Translations under genes and position numbers: made by a program
In this document: one piece after another, positions 22,781 to 34,320 of the stretch
Layout: each line of letters opens with the position of its first letter
How positions within the stretch are numbered: the first letter of the stretch is position 1
DNA from: Tigriopus japonicus
Taxonomy: Eukaryota > Arthropoda > Copepoda > Harpacticoida > Harpacticidae
Direction of reading: 5' to 3'
Length of the DNA stretch: 64,000 bases
Assembly (NCBI GenBank): GCA_010645155.1
Contig: CM021314.1
Location: forward strand, 2,931,501 to 2,995,500
Notes under the pieces: model-generated
The model's database searches: none
Told to the model about the DNA's origin: nothing
The model's input: only the letters and a program-made list of their open reading frames with translations

Positions 22781-25700
22781 ATGAATTGGATCAAATTGGC
22801 TTGGATGGTTCTCCTTGGTATTAATTTGTCCCAAGTAAGGGCAATGGATCTCTCACCCATTGTTGACTTATTCCAAGATCCGTATTGCATCACTTTACTT
22901 CAAGAGGATTCACGTCTATCTTGGGACCAAGGAGTTTCCGACAAAATCATGCTCTCTGACCTCAACCATGAAGGCCAAACAAGCAAATTTTGCAAAGCAG
23001 TGTTGGTTTCCTTGGAACTGGAAACCTTCATGAAAAAACTGGAAAACCACAGCTCTTTATTCCACAGAGAAGATTCCCAATACATTTTGATGGTGCGACA
23101 TAATTCCTGGAGAAAGATACTGGGGGAGTCCAACTTCTTTGGAAAAATAGTTAACTTGGCAGTTCTTGATTTAATCCATGGCGAATTTTATACAAAAGCA
23201 CTTTGTGGAACTACTCCTTACATCAAAATAGGCGTGTACAATGGGAATCGAGTTGTTCTGAATGGCTCACCGGTGTTCCAAAAGTATCCCGATATGTCTT
23301 GCCAATCGATCAAGGGCACAGCCTTCCATTATTCCCCATTTACCACCATATCTGAAGATGCTGAGGGTCAAAGGAGCTATAGGGGACTTGAGGCAAGAAA
23401 GCCATTCAAATGAATGGAACAAATCTGGGCCTAATTAAGGTCTTTTTCAGGTCAACATATTCAAAACCACCGCCGAAAAACTGGGGCTCTCGTATGAAAT
23501 TGGACCGCCCACGGACGGTGAAAAATGGGGGCGTTTCACACCTCCAAATCACTTTTCTGGTCTCATGGGAGATTTGCAATATGAACGATCTGATGTAGGT
23601 TGGGCCAACCTTTATCCAAAATTATATGCACCTGGTCTTGTGGATTTTACAGATCCATACGATGTTGGTTACTTCTGCTTTTATGTGAGTAACGAAAACC
23701 ACCAGATTTGAAATCAAGGTCAAGAAATGTAAATCTTAGAAGCAAGAGCCTATAATTTACATCTATATATGCTGAAGGTTAACAACAAAGACCCATAATT
23801 TAGGGTCAGGACACCTTGCAGCCTACAGGGTCGGCAGTTCAAGTGCGGATTGGATCCATGCCCAAGGCCTCCTACAGGAATATCCACGAAACAACTTCTA
23901 TTCCTTAATACTTCGGAATTCTTAAACTGTAAATTTGAAAAAAAAAATATATCGAAAACTGCAAGATTATGATGGTCTTAAGCGATCTACACTTAGGCCG
24001 CAGACCCTGTACAAGTACAGTACTAAGGATGACTCTCAGGTCAACCCTCTTTTACTGTCTCGATAGCTCAAGGAACCACCAAAAATCACCTAATGAAGTT
24101 ATTAATGGGTGGTCATAACATAGTAGTTGGTTGCGACCCTTGATTCAGAGGTATTAAACATGAAAATAAGTTGCAGTGCCGTAAAAAGTATTTCTTTTGG
24201 AAACTAGGCTCTATTACAATTAATTTTGTAACAATGCGTTAAAAACGCAAAAAGAAATAAATACGCATTATTAATTACACGCATGCTTAATTATTTTCTT
24301 TTGCTTGACATGGACAAGCAATCACGGAATTTTCAATGAATTCAAGAAGGTTGACTTCTTGGGGTATCCAGACCATAGGTAGACTGATCATGTTATTCGC
24401 TAAAATGCACAATTTTTGGAATGATGTTCATTATCGAAATGGAGATTTATCTCTTTTGAGCAGAAGTTTTCTGACAAGTTTTACTGGATTGCAACCCTGT
24501 TCGAAATTAAGAAAAAGCTAAAAGCTTATTTCATATTTTGCACTATGGACGTTAACGATACGCCGTTCTGACGGTGAGTCATAATTTCGCTAATCAAACG
24601 ATAAATCCCTCCCCCAATAAGATGACTCACTATAGTTTTATCCTAATTCAGAGCGAATCTAACCTACTTTGAACCTTATCTTACCTAATTTAAAACCTAA
24701 ACCTAACATAGCCTAACCGAACTTAACCTTACCTAATAATGAAAAGTTTATTAATACGATCTAGCAATTTGGAAGCGAAAGCATTACCACTATGCCAATG
24801 CGAATCTTTGCATGCGAAGGGAAGAACAAATGTTTGTTTGTACCATTTAGGAGACACTGTCAGACAGGCGTATGGCTAATCTCGATCATTTTGCACTCAT
24901 TTCAGGTCATGAAGCCCAAGCCTTTGCCCCAATGGATGGCCTTGGGTCTGCCACTTCAGATGTACACGTGGATCGCCGGCTTCTTCACTATGATTGTTGC
25001 TCTTATATTTATGTATTTTTATGGGTTTTGGAGCATCTTGGAGTCCAACGACCATTGGTCGCGGATGTTTTTTCTTGTGGGTGCAATGGTTGATGAATCA
25101 CTTCCAGAAGTGAAAACCATCAAGTAAAGTTGACAGATAAGTTTACGTATAACATAATCCTGTCTTCTCGTAACATGTAAAGTTTGGAAGTTTCAAACTT
25201 TGGAATCAATGAAAGATGAGAAATGAAAGCTAACGTGTTAGTAACGAAATCTGGAAGAATCGCATTTTGATCAAAGGCTCATTGAACGTTTTAGATCGCA
25301 CGGAGGAAGACTTTTCTTGGCGATATTTTTGTTGTGCTTTTTCGTGCTAACCATTGGATATCGAGGAGGATTAGTGGCCAATCTGTCAATTCCATTTGTC
25401 CCTCGCCCCATTGGTAAAAAAACGGCATTACTCATTCTGGTCGTAGAATAAGAGAAATGCCGAATTGGTCTCCATTTCTTTAGATACTGTGAAGGAGGTC
25501 ATTGCTGATCCCAGACCTGTGATTAGTTTTGGAGAGAACTTCAAGAATGATCTCTCTAGGAGTGATGATCCAACCATTCGCCAGATCCTAAAGAAGTATA
25601 AATTTCATTACGACACCGAAGGGGCCCTAAGGAACCTAAGTTTAGGAACAGTTATTATGGCCGAAACTTTGCAAAGCACTTTGTACAAGATCAGAGCTCA

Positions 25701-27204
25701 ATTCACCGACAAGTAAGTAACCTTGAAATAACTTACACAAGAAGCTTTATTATAGTAGGCGTTATCACTGAAGCACCGTTGTAATTGCCATTCAGCTTTA
25801 AGGAATGTAATAACAACAACCTTTATTGCAAGGACTTGCCTCATTGGATTGAGCGTACAACGTAAAAAAATCAATTTGCTATAATTTTTGTCCATTGACA
25901 TGTGGGCACATTCTAGGTTTTTGGTAAGGAAAAATATAAAACCCAACATATTTATTGCACTTTTTGTCCTTAGAAACAAAATTTGATTGCTACAGTCGGG
26001 AATGAAAGAAAAACTATGAAACATTTTGTTAAATGTGATTCGCCTTTGGCGATAAAATCAACGTAAAACATATTCCTACATTTTTTCAAATGTTTACCAT
26101 ATTATGGCTTTTTCGTACAAAGATTAGAACATTTTGAGGGTTTTCAATATAATTTAGCCTTATTTAAACATTTAAACCTTTGGGGACCTTTTACTTAAAA
26201 TCCACTTTACAAAATTGGATGAGTTCACTTCGGTTTGTCACTATCTTTTTGAGTGAACAAAGCCGAGCCATGTTTACAAGTAATAATAATAATGTATTTG
26301 AGCCATCTTTGTTATTTATCCAGTTATTCATCCTCCATTCATCATGTGCTGTCCAAAACCTTGTGGATTCAAATTAGGATCCAAATCAACTCAAACCAAT
26401 GGGGAACATCTTTTAATCATCGTACGATTTACGTATTTTTCTTTATTTTATGAAAGACTATTAAAATGAGACGAATCCATCGAAGAAGTTCCAAAGAGCG
26501 ATAAAGTGTCATTGATTCAGCACTTAGTAGCCAGAACAACAGAGTTGGCTAAAAACGAATGGGAGCAATAAACTTTCACCCATCTTACAAGTCATTCCCC
26601 GTTCAAGTAACATTTTGAAGCCATAAATATTACTATTTACCTAGACAACTTAACCACGAACGACGAACGACAATTTAGGACGACTTTATGTTGTGCTGTT
26701 AGGAAAAAAAGGAAGTGTTCCCAATGTCTAGAAACCTAAATGAAACACAGTTTGACACCCTTTACAAGAAAGTGGGTTGCAAGAACAAAAAATTTGCCTT
26801 TCAGATTTGGCGAGACCACGATCCATACTCTCCGTGAATGTTTGACTCCATATCGGGTGGCATTTGCTCTGCAAAAGCACAGCATCTACAAGAGACCATT
26901 CAGTCGAGTGATTCAGAAATTGAAAGAAGGTGGCTTTGTGAATAAATGGTTGAACGACGAAATGGACTTGGTGGCTAGACTTAAAACCAAGACCTCGGTT
27001 CTGTCGACAGCTGAGGCCAAGGCACTCTCATTGAATGAGTTTCAAGCCGCTGGATTGGTGTATCTGTGCTTTCTAACATTAAGTTTGATCGGATTTGGAC
27101 TTGAATTGGTTGTTCACTCCTCAAAACGTCTCAAAATGTCACAAAAGATGCACGATGATGATGACGATGAAATAAGATATTTCAAACGAGTGGGATGTTT
27201 CTGA
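22781..27204 (+). CDS. Ionotropic receptor (IR), six exons, tandem paralogue 1
   Basis: Exons 22781-23392, 23451-23684, 24906-25123, 25295-25413, 25484-25712 and 26805-27204 give 603 aa. The start ATG opens a signal peptide (MNWIKLAWMVLLGINLSQVR). An N-terminal domain of about 180 residues is followed by ligand-binding lobe S1 (~205-282, containing KWGRFTPPN and DFTDPYDVGYFCFY). TM1 is at ~303-327, a pore loop precedes TM2 at ~360-378 (FLLCFFVLTIGYRGGLVANL), S2 follows, and TM3 is at ~551-573. The tail carries DDDDDE. This layout is that of variant ionotropic glutamate receptors (IRs), protostome chemosensory cation channels. The Arg that binds the glutamate alpha-carboxyl in classical iGluRs appears absent after S1, suggesting another ligand (inference). 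Intron 1 uses a GC donor (GAG|GCAAGA), where the paralogue at 38350 has GT. The frame running on past 23392 to 23413 is intron read-through. Confidence 0.93.
23826..24009. mobile_element. Possible short TIR MITE in IR intron 2
   Basis: CAGGGTCGGCAGTTCAAGTG at the left and CACTTAGGCCGCAGACCCTG at the right are imperfect inverted repeats flanked by TA on both sides. This is consistent with a Tc1/mariner-type MITE of 184 bp. The arms show several mismatches. Confidence 0.4.
24656..24740. repeat. Degenerate CCTAA/ACCTA tract
   Basis: A run of imperfect units (CTAACCTA, ACCTAAACCTAACATAGCCT, CTTAACCTTACCTAAT) lies in intron 2 of the first IR gene. It resembles the complement of the ancestral arthropod telomere repeat TTAGG but is heavily degenerate. 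Confidence 0.55.
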
Positions 27205-27361
27205 TTCCAAACCATATTTGTGTTCCTGATTTAGCGAAATGTATACGAAAATATCGACGTGCACGCTCATGGGGGGTAATCGAATCGATTCAAAGATGTT
27301 CTTTCTTATTTTATTGATGTCAAGTTGTACGCAAAGTCTTTGAGATTGGTGGTTGCTACTC

Positions 27362-27367
27362 AATAAA
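27362..27367 (+). terminator. Poly(A) signal of the first IR gene
   Basis: AATAAA lies 157 bases after the TGA of the IR gene, with T-rich sequence following. Confidence 0.55.
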
Positions 27368-27798
27368 AGTTACTTGATGGTCTACTTTATTGAACATGTT
27401 TCTCTTTTCTCTCGCCTAAACGTTTGAATATGCGTATTGAGTACAATGTTGTGAAAGCTATTGTAAGGGCAACAAATTATCATATTAATGGAAGCAACTT
27501 TATACCAGGGATGATAACATAATATTGCTGAAATATGAGATTCCCATAGCAAGGAGAAAACTTCAATGGGGCACGCAAAAAGGTTGCTCAATTGAGCGTT
27601 TTAAATCATACTTCTGAATGGCTTTTTAGGTTTGAATCAAAATACCCAAAGACATCATGGCACTTTTTAGACCCACAATTCAATGGGGAACAAGTATATT
27701 CTTCGGAAATATTTGCCTTTTCACGCAACCTCTGGCCAGTTCCAGCAATAAGCAAGGCAGACAAAATGACGACAATGGCCTCGCTATGGACCTCTATG

Positions 27799-30061
27799 CA
27801 GGGTGGGCATTTTTCGACATCGAGAGCATTTTGGACACCCTAGTGTCCAAAAGTGTCCAAAAGTGTCCAAAAATACCCAGAAGGTGTCCAAAAATCCCCA
27901 GAGAGTGTCTAAAAATCCCCAAAAGATGTTCATAAGTGTCCAAAAGTCCAACACACGTAAAAGAAAGTTGTACAAATCAGACGAAAAACCAGTTACACTA
28001 CATAAGTAATTGAATTCTATAGAATGCATGGTTGTGTACTTAAACAAAAATAGTTCTATTAATGGGAACATTACTTGGAGAAATAAACTTTGCCATGATA
28101 ACTCGTTAATAAATTGTTAAAAAAAAAATATGTTTTGTTTATACAATATGGTAAAATGTGTGTAACTGTTCAAAATGTTTCAAGATTTACATTGTATTTC
28201 CTCATCTGTAAACTAGAGCTCTATATTAGAAAGAGTACAATCATATCCAACGCCATCTAGTTGATTTGGCTCGCAACTGCTCGCCATCCCAAAACAATGC
28301 AAAAGTACCCTCTAAGCTGAACAACTTTTCCAAAATATGAGAACAAGGTAACAACTTTTGAGAAAGTAAAGGGCCTAGAACCTTAATGAAGGGGTCCAAA
28401 ATGACCTATTAGTGTGTTTCAAATGATTCAAAGCTGAATTACTTGTAAAATTAAGCTTAAAACCTAAAAGACCAAGAGAAAAATGAATATCTCACCCCTC
28501 ACTCTGATCAATGCTTTTCAGAGAAAACGTTCACAATCAGGGCTCCTACCATAAAAATGTGTCAGATAGAATATTGATAGAGAGGAGAATGTTGAGTTTT
28601 TCTTTCTTCACCTTTCAACCCTGAAATTTTGAGTCAAGTCCTCCTTGTTTGTTCACTGGGCTCAGTGTGGAGAGCGAGAGAGAGTGAGCGAGAGAGAGAG
28701 AGAGAAAGCTGGCCTGGCCCAGCAATCCTATCTGTTCCCTTCTTAACAAGTGCCAGTGGGCAAGCTGGTCAAGCCATCTGAAGCTAGCAAGCATTTGACT
28801 GGACTCCCCTGCTGGCCACCACCAGCTACTCCTGTGATCTTGCATATCAATGGGTAGGTGGGCAAGTTTAAATTGCAGTCAGGGGTGAAGTCAAGAGAGG
28901 AAAAAAATTCCCTGTGCTCTTTCTCAGCAATGACCATGACAGCCAAGCACAAGAGGGAAGAGAATTCAGCAGCCCTGCAATTTCATTTCCAATCACATTG
29001 TTGCCATCACCACTTGCATCAATATGTCCAAGGGGATAGATTTTCATTCTCTTAATGTCTTTTAAAGTTTTAAACCTAATTTTACAAGTAATGCAATCTT
29101 AACTCATTTGAAACACACTAACAGTTCATTTTGGACCCCTTCATAAGGGTTCTAGGCCCCTTAGTTTCTCAAAAATTGCTATCTTGGTCTCATATTTTGG
29201 AAAATTTGTTCAGCTTAGAGGGTACTCGTGCATCCTTTTGGGAATGGCGAGCAGTTGCGAGCAGAATGAACTAGATGGCGTTGGATATGATTGTACTCTT
29301 TCTAATATAGAGCTCTACTGTAAACAAGAGTCTTGCCTTTTTTAATAGTAAAACAACACTGCTTTAATTCTTTGGCAAAAGCATTATAATACCCACATTG
29401 CAATCTAATATCAGTTTGAGTGTGCTTTGTTATAGTTAACATTTTTTGGACAATCAGGTCAAAAGACTTCTTGCCTCTTGGATGGGAAACACTTGCAACA
29501 ATGATAAACTTTGGAATATAAATCAAAATACGAAGTAACCTTCTCTTGTCACAAATCAAGACACAATTAGCTTTAAAATGTACTCGCATACCATGTTTAA
29601 CATGAAGTGTGGTGTGAGCGTGTTATTAGTAGTCCAAGTCTCACATTCGTTTGTTCGTTCATTCCTTCAGTCGATCATTCTTTCCCACATTTTGGACGAT
29701 GCTCGGTGGTCAAATGAAAAGAGTGCAAAGATCAAATGTCCAGTTTGGCCTTCAAGTTATTGGCTCATTTAATGTATTAAGTGTAAGTTTCTTATCCTGA
29801 ATTGACTTATTCTTGCTTAGATTTCGTCAAGTGACGTTTATTTTGGAGAGAAAGTTTGTAAAATGTTATTCTAAAAATGTTTTTAACCATTATTTTTCGA
29901 ATTACTATTTTTGGACACTTTTGGACACTCCTATTTTTGGACAGCCTTATTTTTGGACACTTTTGGACACTCCTATTTTTGGACAGCCTTATTTTTGGAC
30001 ACTTTTGGACATCTTTTGGACAGGGGTGGACAAAATGTCCAAAAATCAAATGCCCACCCTG
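27799..30061. mobile_element. hAT-like element copy B (intact ends, 8-bp TSD)
   Basis: Starts CAGGGTGGGCATTTTTCG and ends AAATGCCCACCCTG, flanked by a perfect 8-bp duplication CCTCTATG (27791-27798 and 30062-30069). Both subterminal zones are arrays of GTCCAAAA/TTTTGGAC units: left 27830-27950 as GTCCAAAA, right 29905-30035 as TTTTGGACAC. The interior shows no transposase. It contains the younger insertion at 28214-29317; without that it is about 1.15 kb. Confidence 0.88.
28214..29317. mobile_element. hAT-like foldback element nested in copy B
   Basis: Begins TAGAGCTCTATATTAGAAAG. Its terminal inverted arms are about 290 bp; the first ~45 bases match the right end perfectly and the rest has scattered changes. 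A perfect 8-bp duplication CTGTAAAC flanks it (28206-28213 and 29318-29325). The centre has a GA-rich tract (about 28675-28710) and no transposase frame. TAG/CAG ends with an 8-bp TSD fit hAT. Confidence 0.9.
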
Positions 30062-30069
30062 CCTCTATG

Positions 30070-31371
30070 TAAGTCTTCAAAAACAGGGTCACTTTTTGGA
30101 TATTTTTCATGAACGGACGCACTTTTCACAGAAGTGACAAATGTACTGTTTTGCGTGAATTGGCAGTCCGCCAATAGTGCAATAGCACACGCAAAAATGA
30201 TAAAGTAGAATGAAAATTAGATTCAACTCTTAGGATGTATCAACGAGTCAAGAAAATGGTCCTGCGGCCGGCCGATCGAGTTTGCGCGGATACGGATCAA
30301 GGACTCCAGTTTGACATTTTTGAAAAGTGTACAAACAATGAAATTCGTTTGCTTGTTACAAAAGCTAACATCAAATTTAAAGTCTGAAGAAGGGGAGTGC
30401 CCATGGATTGGCTACAAAGAAGCAGACCGATTATAGGTAAAAATAGAACAGAACCAACTTTGGTGAAAAAATAGATTACATGACGCATACGCTCTGACAT
30501 TGTTGAAACTCTGGAAGCACTGGATAACATCTCCTTGGCCAGGGCAAATTTTTACCTTTCAACCTCAATAATTTTGACTTAAACAATGTTATTGTCCAAA
30601 GTTAGAGGGAAAGTCAATCAGACGAAGGTATTTAATATTTTGATGTTATGTTAACCCGATTAGATACCAATAGAATCGTATCAATTAACTACATGGTTAG
30701 TCTTTTCCAAATTTAATACTTCGAGGTGGATACTTCAGGTCCTACAGAAGTGAATAATGAAACAAAAAACACCAAACCAGGAAGACAGAGTTACTTATAA
30801 TATGCTCTGAACTCGCCAAATGTGTTACATCAGTCAAACTTTACAACGGTGAGAGCCAAACACTGAAATTATTCGGGTCTTCCTTTAAAAATTCAAACTT
30901 AGGCTAGCTTTGAAATAACATTTCAAGGCTTGAAATTGCTGGCAACGTCTTGTCAGCTAAACAAAAGTTTTGGGAAAGTATATGGTCTTTCCCGTTTTAT
31001 GAGTCACTTAGTATCTTCCTCGTCTTGTTTCATCAAAATATGCAATACAATGAGCAGAGCGCTAATCTTAGCTTTGACTTTGGACACTAAAAAGGCTTCA
31101 ACAGTGGGCGTGATCAACATGTATTCATTAAAAAGCAAGTGAGTACCTTCCTAGGGGTATTGTGGTTCTTCCTGTCATTGATTTTCTGCAAACAAATACT
31201 GTTATAGCTGTCCTTTTAATCAAATTATTCCAGTAGTTGAAATGTAGGTATATACTAAAGAGCAGTCGGAAAGTTATGTAAAATGCAAAAAAATTTGTTT
31301 ACCTCAAAAGCGTGCTTTTAGAAGAAAGCCACAAATTTTGACCTTCAGTTTTTTTGGGGATATTGTGGGTG
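30070..31371. other. Intergenic, no gene seen
   Basis: Only short open frames, no repeat recognised. Position 30265-30275 holds a GC-rich CGGCCGGCCGATCG string that stands out from the AT-rich surroundings. Confidence 0.45.
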
Positions 31372-31580
31372 TTAAGATCTGAAGGTTGAGTCTTGCCCGG
31401 CCAGCAAAGCGAGCCAGCAAATCCTCCAAATTGTTCCAACAAGCAATTTCAAGTCTGGCATCAGAATGGTTCTCCATCGTGGGTGGTGTGAATTAATGTC
31501 TAAAAGTTTCCTTGAAAAAGTTCGAGGAGGAGAATCGAACCTGAACCTCCATGATCGAAAAAGGATTTGCAGTAAAAAAT
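31372..31580 (-). repeat. tRNA-derived SINE, copy 1
   Basis: Aligns over about 200 bases with 56480-56697. Shared pieces include GCAATTTCAAGTCTG, ATCAGAATGGTTCTC and GTCTAAAAGTTTCCTTGA. On the minus strand it carries a Pol III B box (GGTTCGATTCTCC) near 31530-31545. The A-box region is degraded. Confidence 0.65.
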
Positions 31581-32503
31581 CATCGAAATAAAGAATATAA
31601 GCCATGAATACCATCTATTAGAATAACACATAGTTTCCATGCTTTGGCTCATCAAACGCCAATTTAAAACATTAAATTACCTATTTTGGCCTCCAAAACA
31701 CATCTTTCCCGCCCTTTAGTAATTAGAAACAGAACCTTTTAATAATTACATTTTTCCGGAAATGGACTCGTTATAGCCCTATCAGTACCCAAACACCAGA
31801 AACATAAAACCAAAAAGATATGCTGGGAATGGGTTTACTCAAAGGGCTTTAGTTTTTGTAGTGTACGTAAGGCACGTACTGTACTCACAAAATAGAAATA
31901 AATAGGTTTCATCTCGTTGTTTGTACTTTGAGTAAAACTTGAATGATCGATTGATGGTCAAACTTAAATCGATGCCAAATTGGAAATCAATGAATAAAAC
32001 AAGTAACAATGAGACGGCCAAGGAAGAATCATGGTTGACAAAGAACGCTTGGAGGAACTCACAGGAACATCCTTTGTTTCCTTTTTGAATCAAACCATAC
32101 ACTTACTGATGAATTTTAACTAAGTTATAGTTCAGGTCAAAACTTTAGGAGATGTCCCAGGAGAAAAAAACATCAAGTGTGCCGTAACCGCAAAAGCTTT
32201 TTTATTCAATTTTTCACACAGCCCCATCTGCGATGATACATATTGACCTCAACCCCGCCAAAACGAACACGGATCCTCTCTTGGGATTATGCCCAATAAC
32301 TTGATCCACATTTTCGTTAGGGTTCCCATTTGTTCAGGATTTGCTTCAAACACTTGTTTCCACTTTAAACTAAATTATAAAATTACAAGATTCACCCTTG
32401 GAGAAGGACCAAACTTTTCGAGTTTGCATGACAAGTTTTCATTTGTTTGGCTTCAGTATTTAGCTTTTGGGAACTTTTCTTGTAAAGAATTCTTATATGG
32501 TAC
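31581..32503. other. Intergenic, no gene seen
   Basis: AT-rich single-copy-looking DNA with short open frames only. Confidence 0.4.
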
Positions 32504-32511
32504 TCAAAAAC

Positions 32512-32986
32512 CAGACTTGTGTCAATTACTTTTCATATGTAATTAATTACCATTACAATGACTTTGGTCTCAAAAGTAATTGAATGCAATAACAATTACT
32601 TTCAAAAAGTAATTGAATTACCGGTACATTGAATTACATTTCAATTGCACTGTTTTTCAAACCCAATTCGAACTTTTTTCTCTTTAAATGCAAAATAGGT
32701 AAAGAGCATGTAACCTTTTGAATTTTAGGTGAATCAATTTTTATGATGTTTTATTTAAACTTTTGGAAAGGCGGGGGGAAGCCTGTAACATGCTTAATCC
32801 TTGAACTTCCTATTCAGTTGAAAATGTAATTGAAAAATATCAATTACATTGGTTAAAATGCATTTAATTGCAATTACAATAATTTTGATCTCAAATGTAA
32901 TTAATTACAATTACAATTGCAATTACTTGGAACTGTAATTGCAATAACGTAATTGTAATTTTAATTGCAATTACATCACAGGTCTG
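32512..32986. mobile_element. 475-bp hAT-like MITE rich in AATTGNAATTA palindromes
   Basis: Ends CAGACTTGTG and CACAGGTCTG, flanked by a perfect 8-bp duplication TCAAAAAC (32504-32511 and 32987-32994). Both outer thirds consist of overlapping TAATTGCAATTAC/GTAATTGAATT variants that are self-complementary. The middle (32650-32820) is ordinary sequence. No coding potential. Confidence 0.85.
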
Positions 32987-33248
32987 TCAAAAACAAAAAG
33001 CCAGCCAATTCAAGTCTTGTTGGAGAAACAGATTCCTCCTTAGACATGTCCCTCATGGTATTGATGAGATAGTTTGTCCAACATCCATTCCATGTTTTTG
33101 TTTTTCCCGTGTTTTGCATTCGGCTGTGGGCCCTCATGTTCAGTTTAGCACTCTACATATATGTGAATGTTATCAACGTGACCAATAAAGAAGATTTTTG
33201 TAGTAAATGAAAGCCGAAATTTCGGTTAAGACCTCGGTTTCGGCTAAG

Positions 33249-33526
33249 TCTAAAAAACTAAAACCAAAAGTGAAAGAAGGTCATCACTATGTAGCATGAT
33301 GTTTTGGGGAAAAATTGATAACCACTTTGCATAACTTTGAAAAAGTGATATTTCGATGTCCGCAAAAAATCATGAGATACTCATCTGAATCATTTTAACA
33401 AATAATAAAAAAAGTAACTTGATGGGTTATGGTGACGATGTGAGGTCTGGATGAAATAACAACAAAGCAGCGTTGTCAAAGCAGATTTTGAATATCAGTA
33501 GTTTGAAGTTACATAATGACAAATGC
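33249..33526 (+). repeat. Left unit of a 278-bp direct duplication at the assembly gap
   Basis: Nearly identical (a handful of differences) and of equal length to 33670-33947. The two copies abut the N gap exactly. Confidence 0.9.
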
Positions 33527-33669
33527 NNNNNNNNNNNNNNNNNNNNNNNNNNNNNNNNNNNNNNNNNNNNNNNNNNNNNNNNNNNNNNNNNNNNNNNNNN
33601 NNNNNNNNNNNNNNNNNNNNNNNNNNNNNNNNNNNNNNNNNNNNNNNNNNNNNNNNNNNNNNNNNNNNN
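33527..33669. other. Assembly gap (143 N)
   Basis: A run of N between two near-identical 278-bp units. True content unknown. Confidence 1.
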
Positions 33670-33947
33670 TCTAAAAAACTAAAACCAAAAGTGAAAGAAG
33701 GTCATCACTATGTAGCATGATGTTTTTGGGAAAAATTGATAACCACTTTGCATAACTTTGAAAAAGTGATATTTCGATGTCCGCAAAAAATCATGAGATA
33801 CTCATCTGAATCATTTTAACAAATAAAAAAAAAAGTAACTTTATGGGTAATGGTGACGATGTGAGGTTTGGATGAAATAACAACAAAGCAGCGTTGTTAA
33901 AGCAGATTTTGAATATCAGTAGTTTGAAGTTACATAATGACAAATGC
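33670..33947 (+). repeat. Right unit of the 278-bp direct duplication
   Basis: Starts TCTAAAAAACTAAAACCAAA like the left unit. Differences are mainly in homopolymers and a few transitions. Confidence 0.9.
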
Positions 33948-34064
33948 CAATTTGCGTCAATAACTTACCTTTCACATTATTTATGTTCCACTTTCAAAAC
34001 AGAAAAACAAATCATAAGATATTGCCCAATGGAAAAGCTTTATTGTTCGAATAAGCATATTTGA

Positions 34065-34320
34065 CCTGAAATTCATTCTTGGAAGTGAAGTATTCTATCT
34101 AGAACGTCTGAATTGTTTTAAGTTATTAGTGCTTTAACTTACAAATTTGTTTGCTGAAGTGCCAAAGCATAACTGTAATACAATTTGCTTCCATCTAGCT
34201 GAATCTGACCCTCTTTTTGATATTTTTTGGCATGAATGGTTCATAAAGTTCTGGTTCACTCTTTCGACCGGACCTCACATCGTCTCCATTACCAATTTAT
34301 GAATTATAGGTTCGGTAACT
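34065..34320 (+). repeat. Dispersed repeat, partner of 4318-4556
   Basis: Collinear match with 4318-4556. Its end (CGGACCTCACATCGTCTCCA) is inverted relative to CCATTACCCAT-type sequence at 33840-33880, giving a partial palindrome across 33840-34320. Confidence 0.6.
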
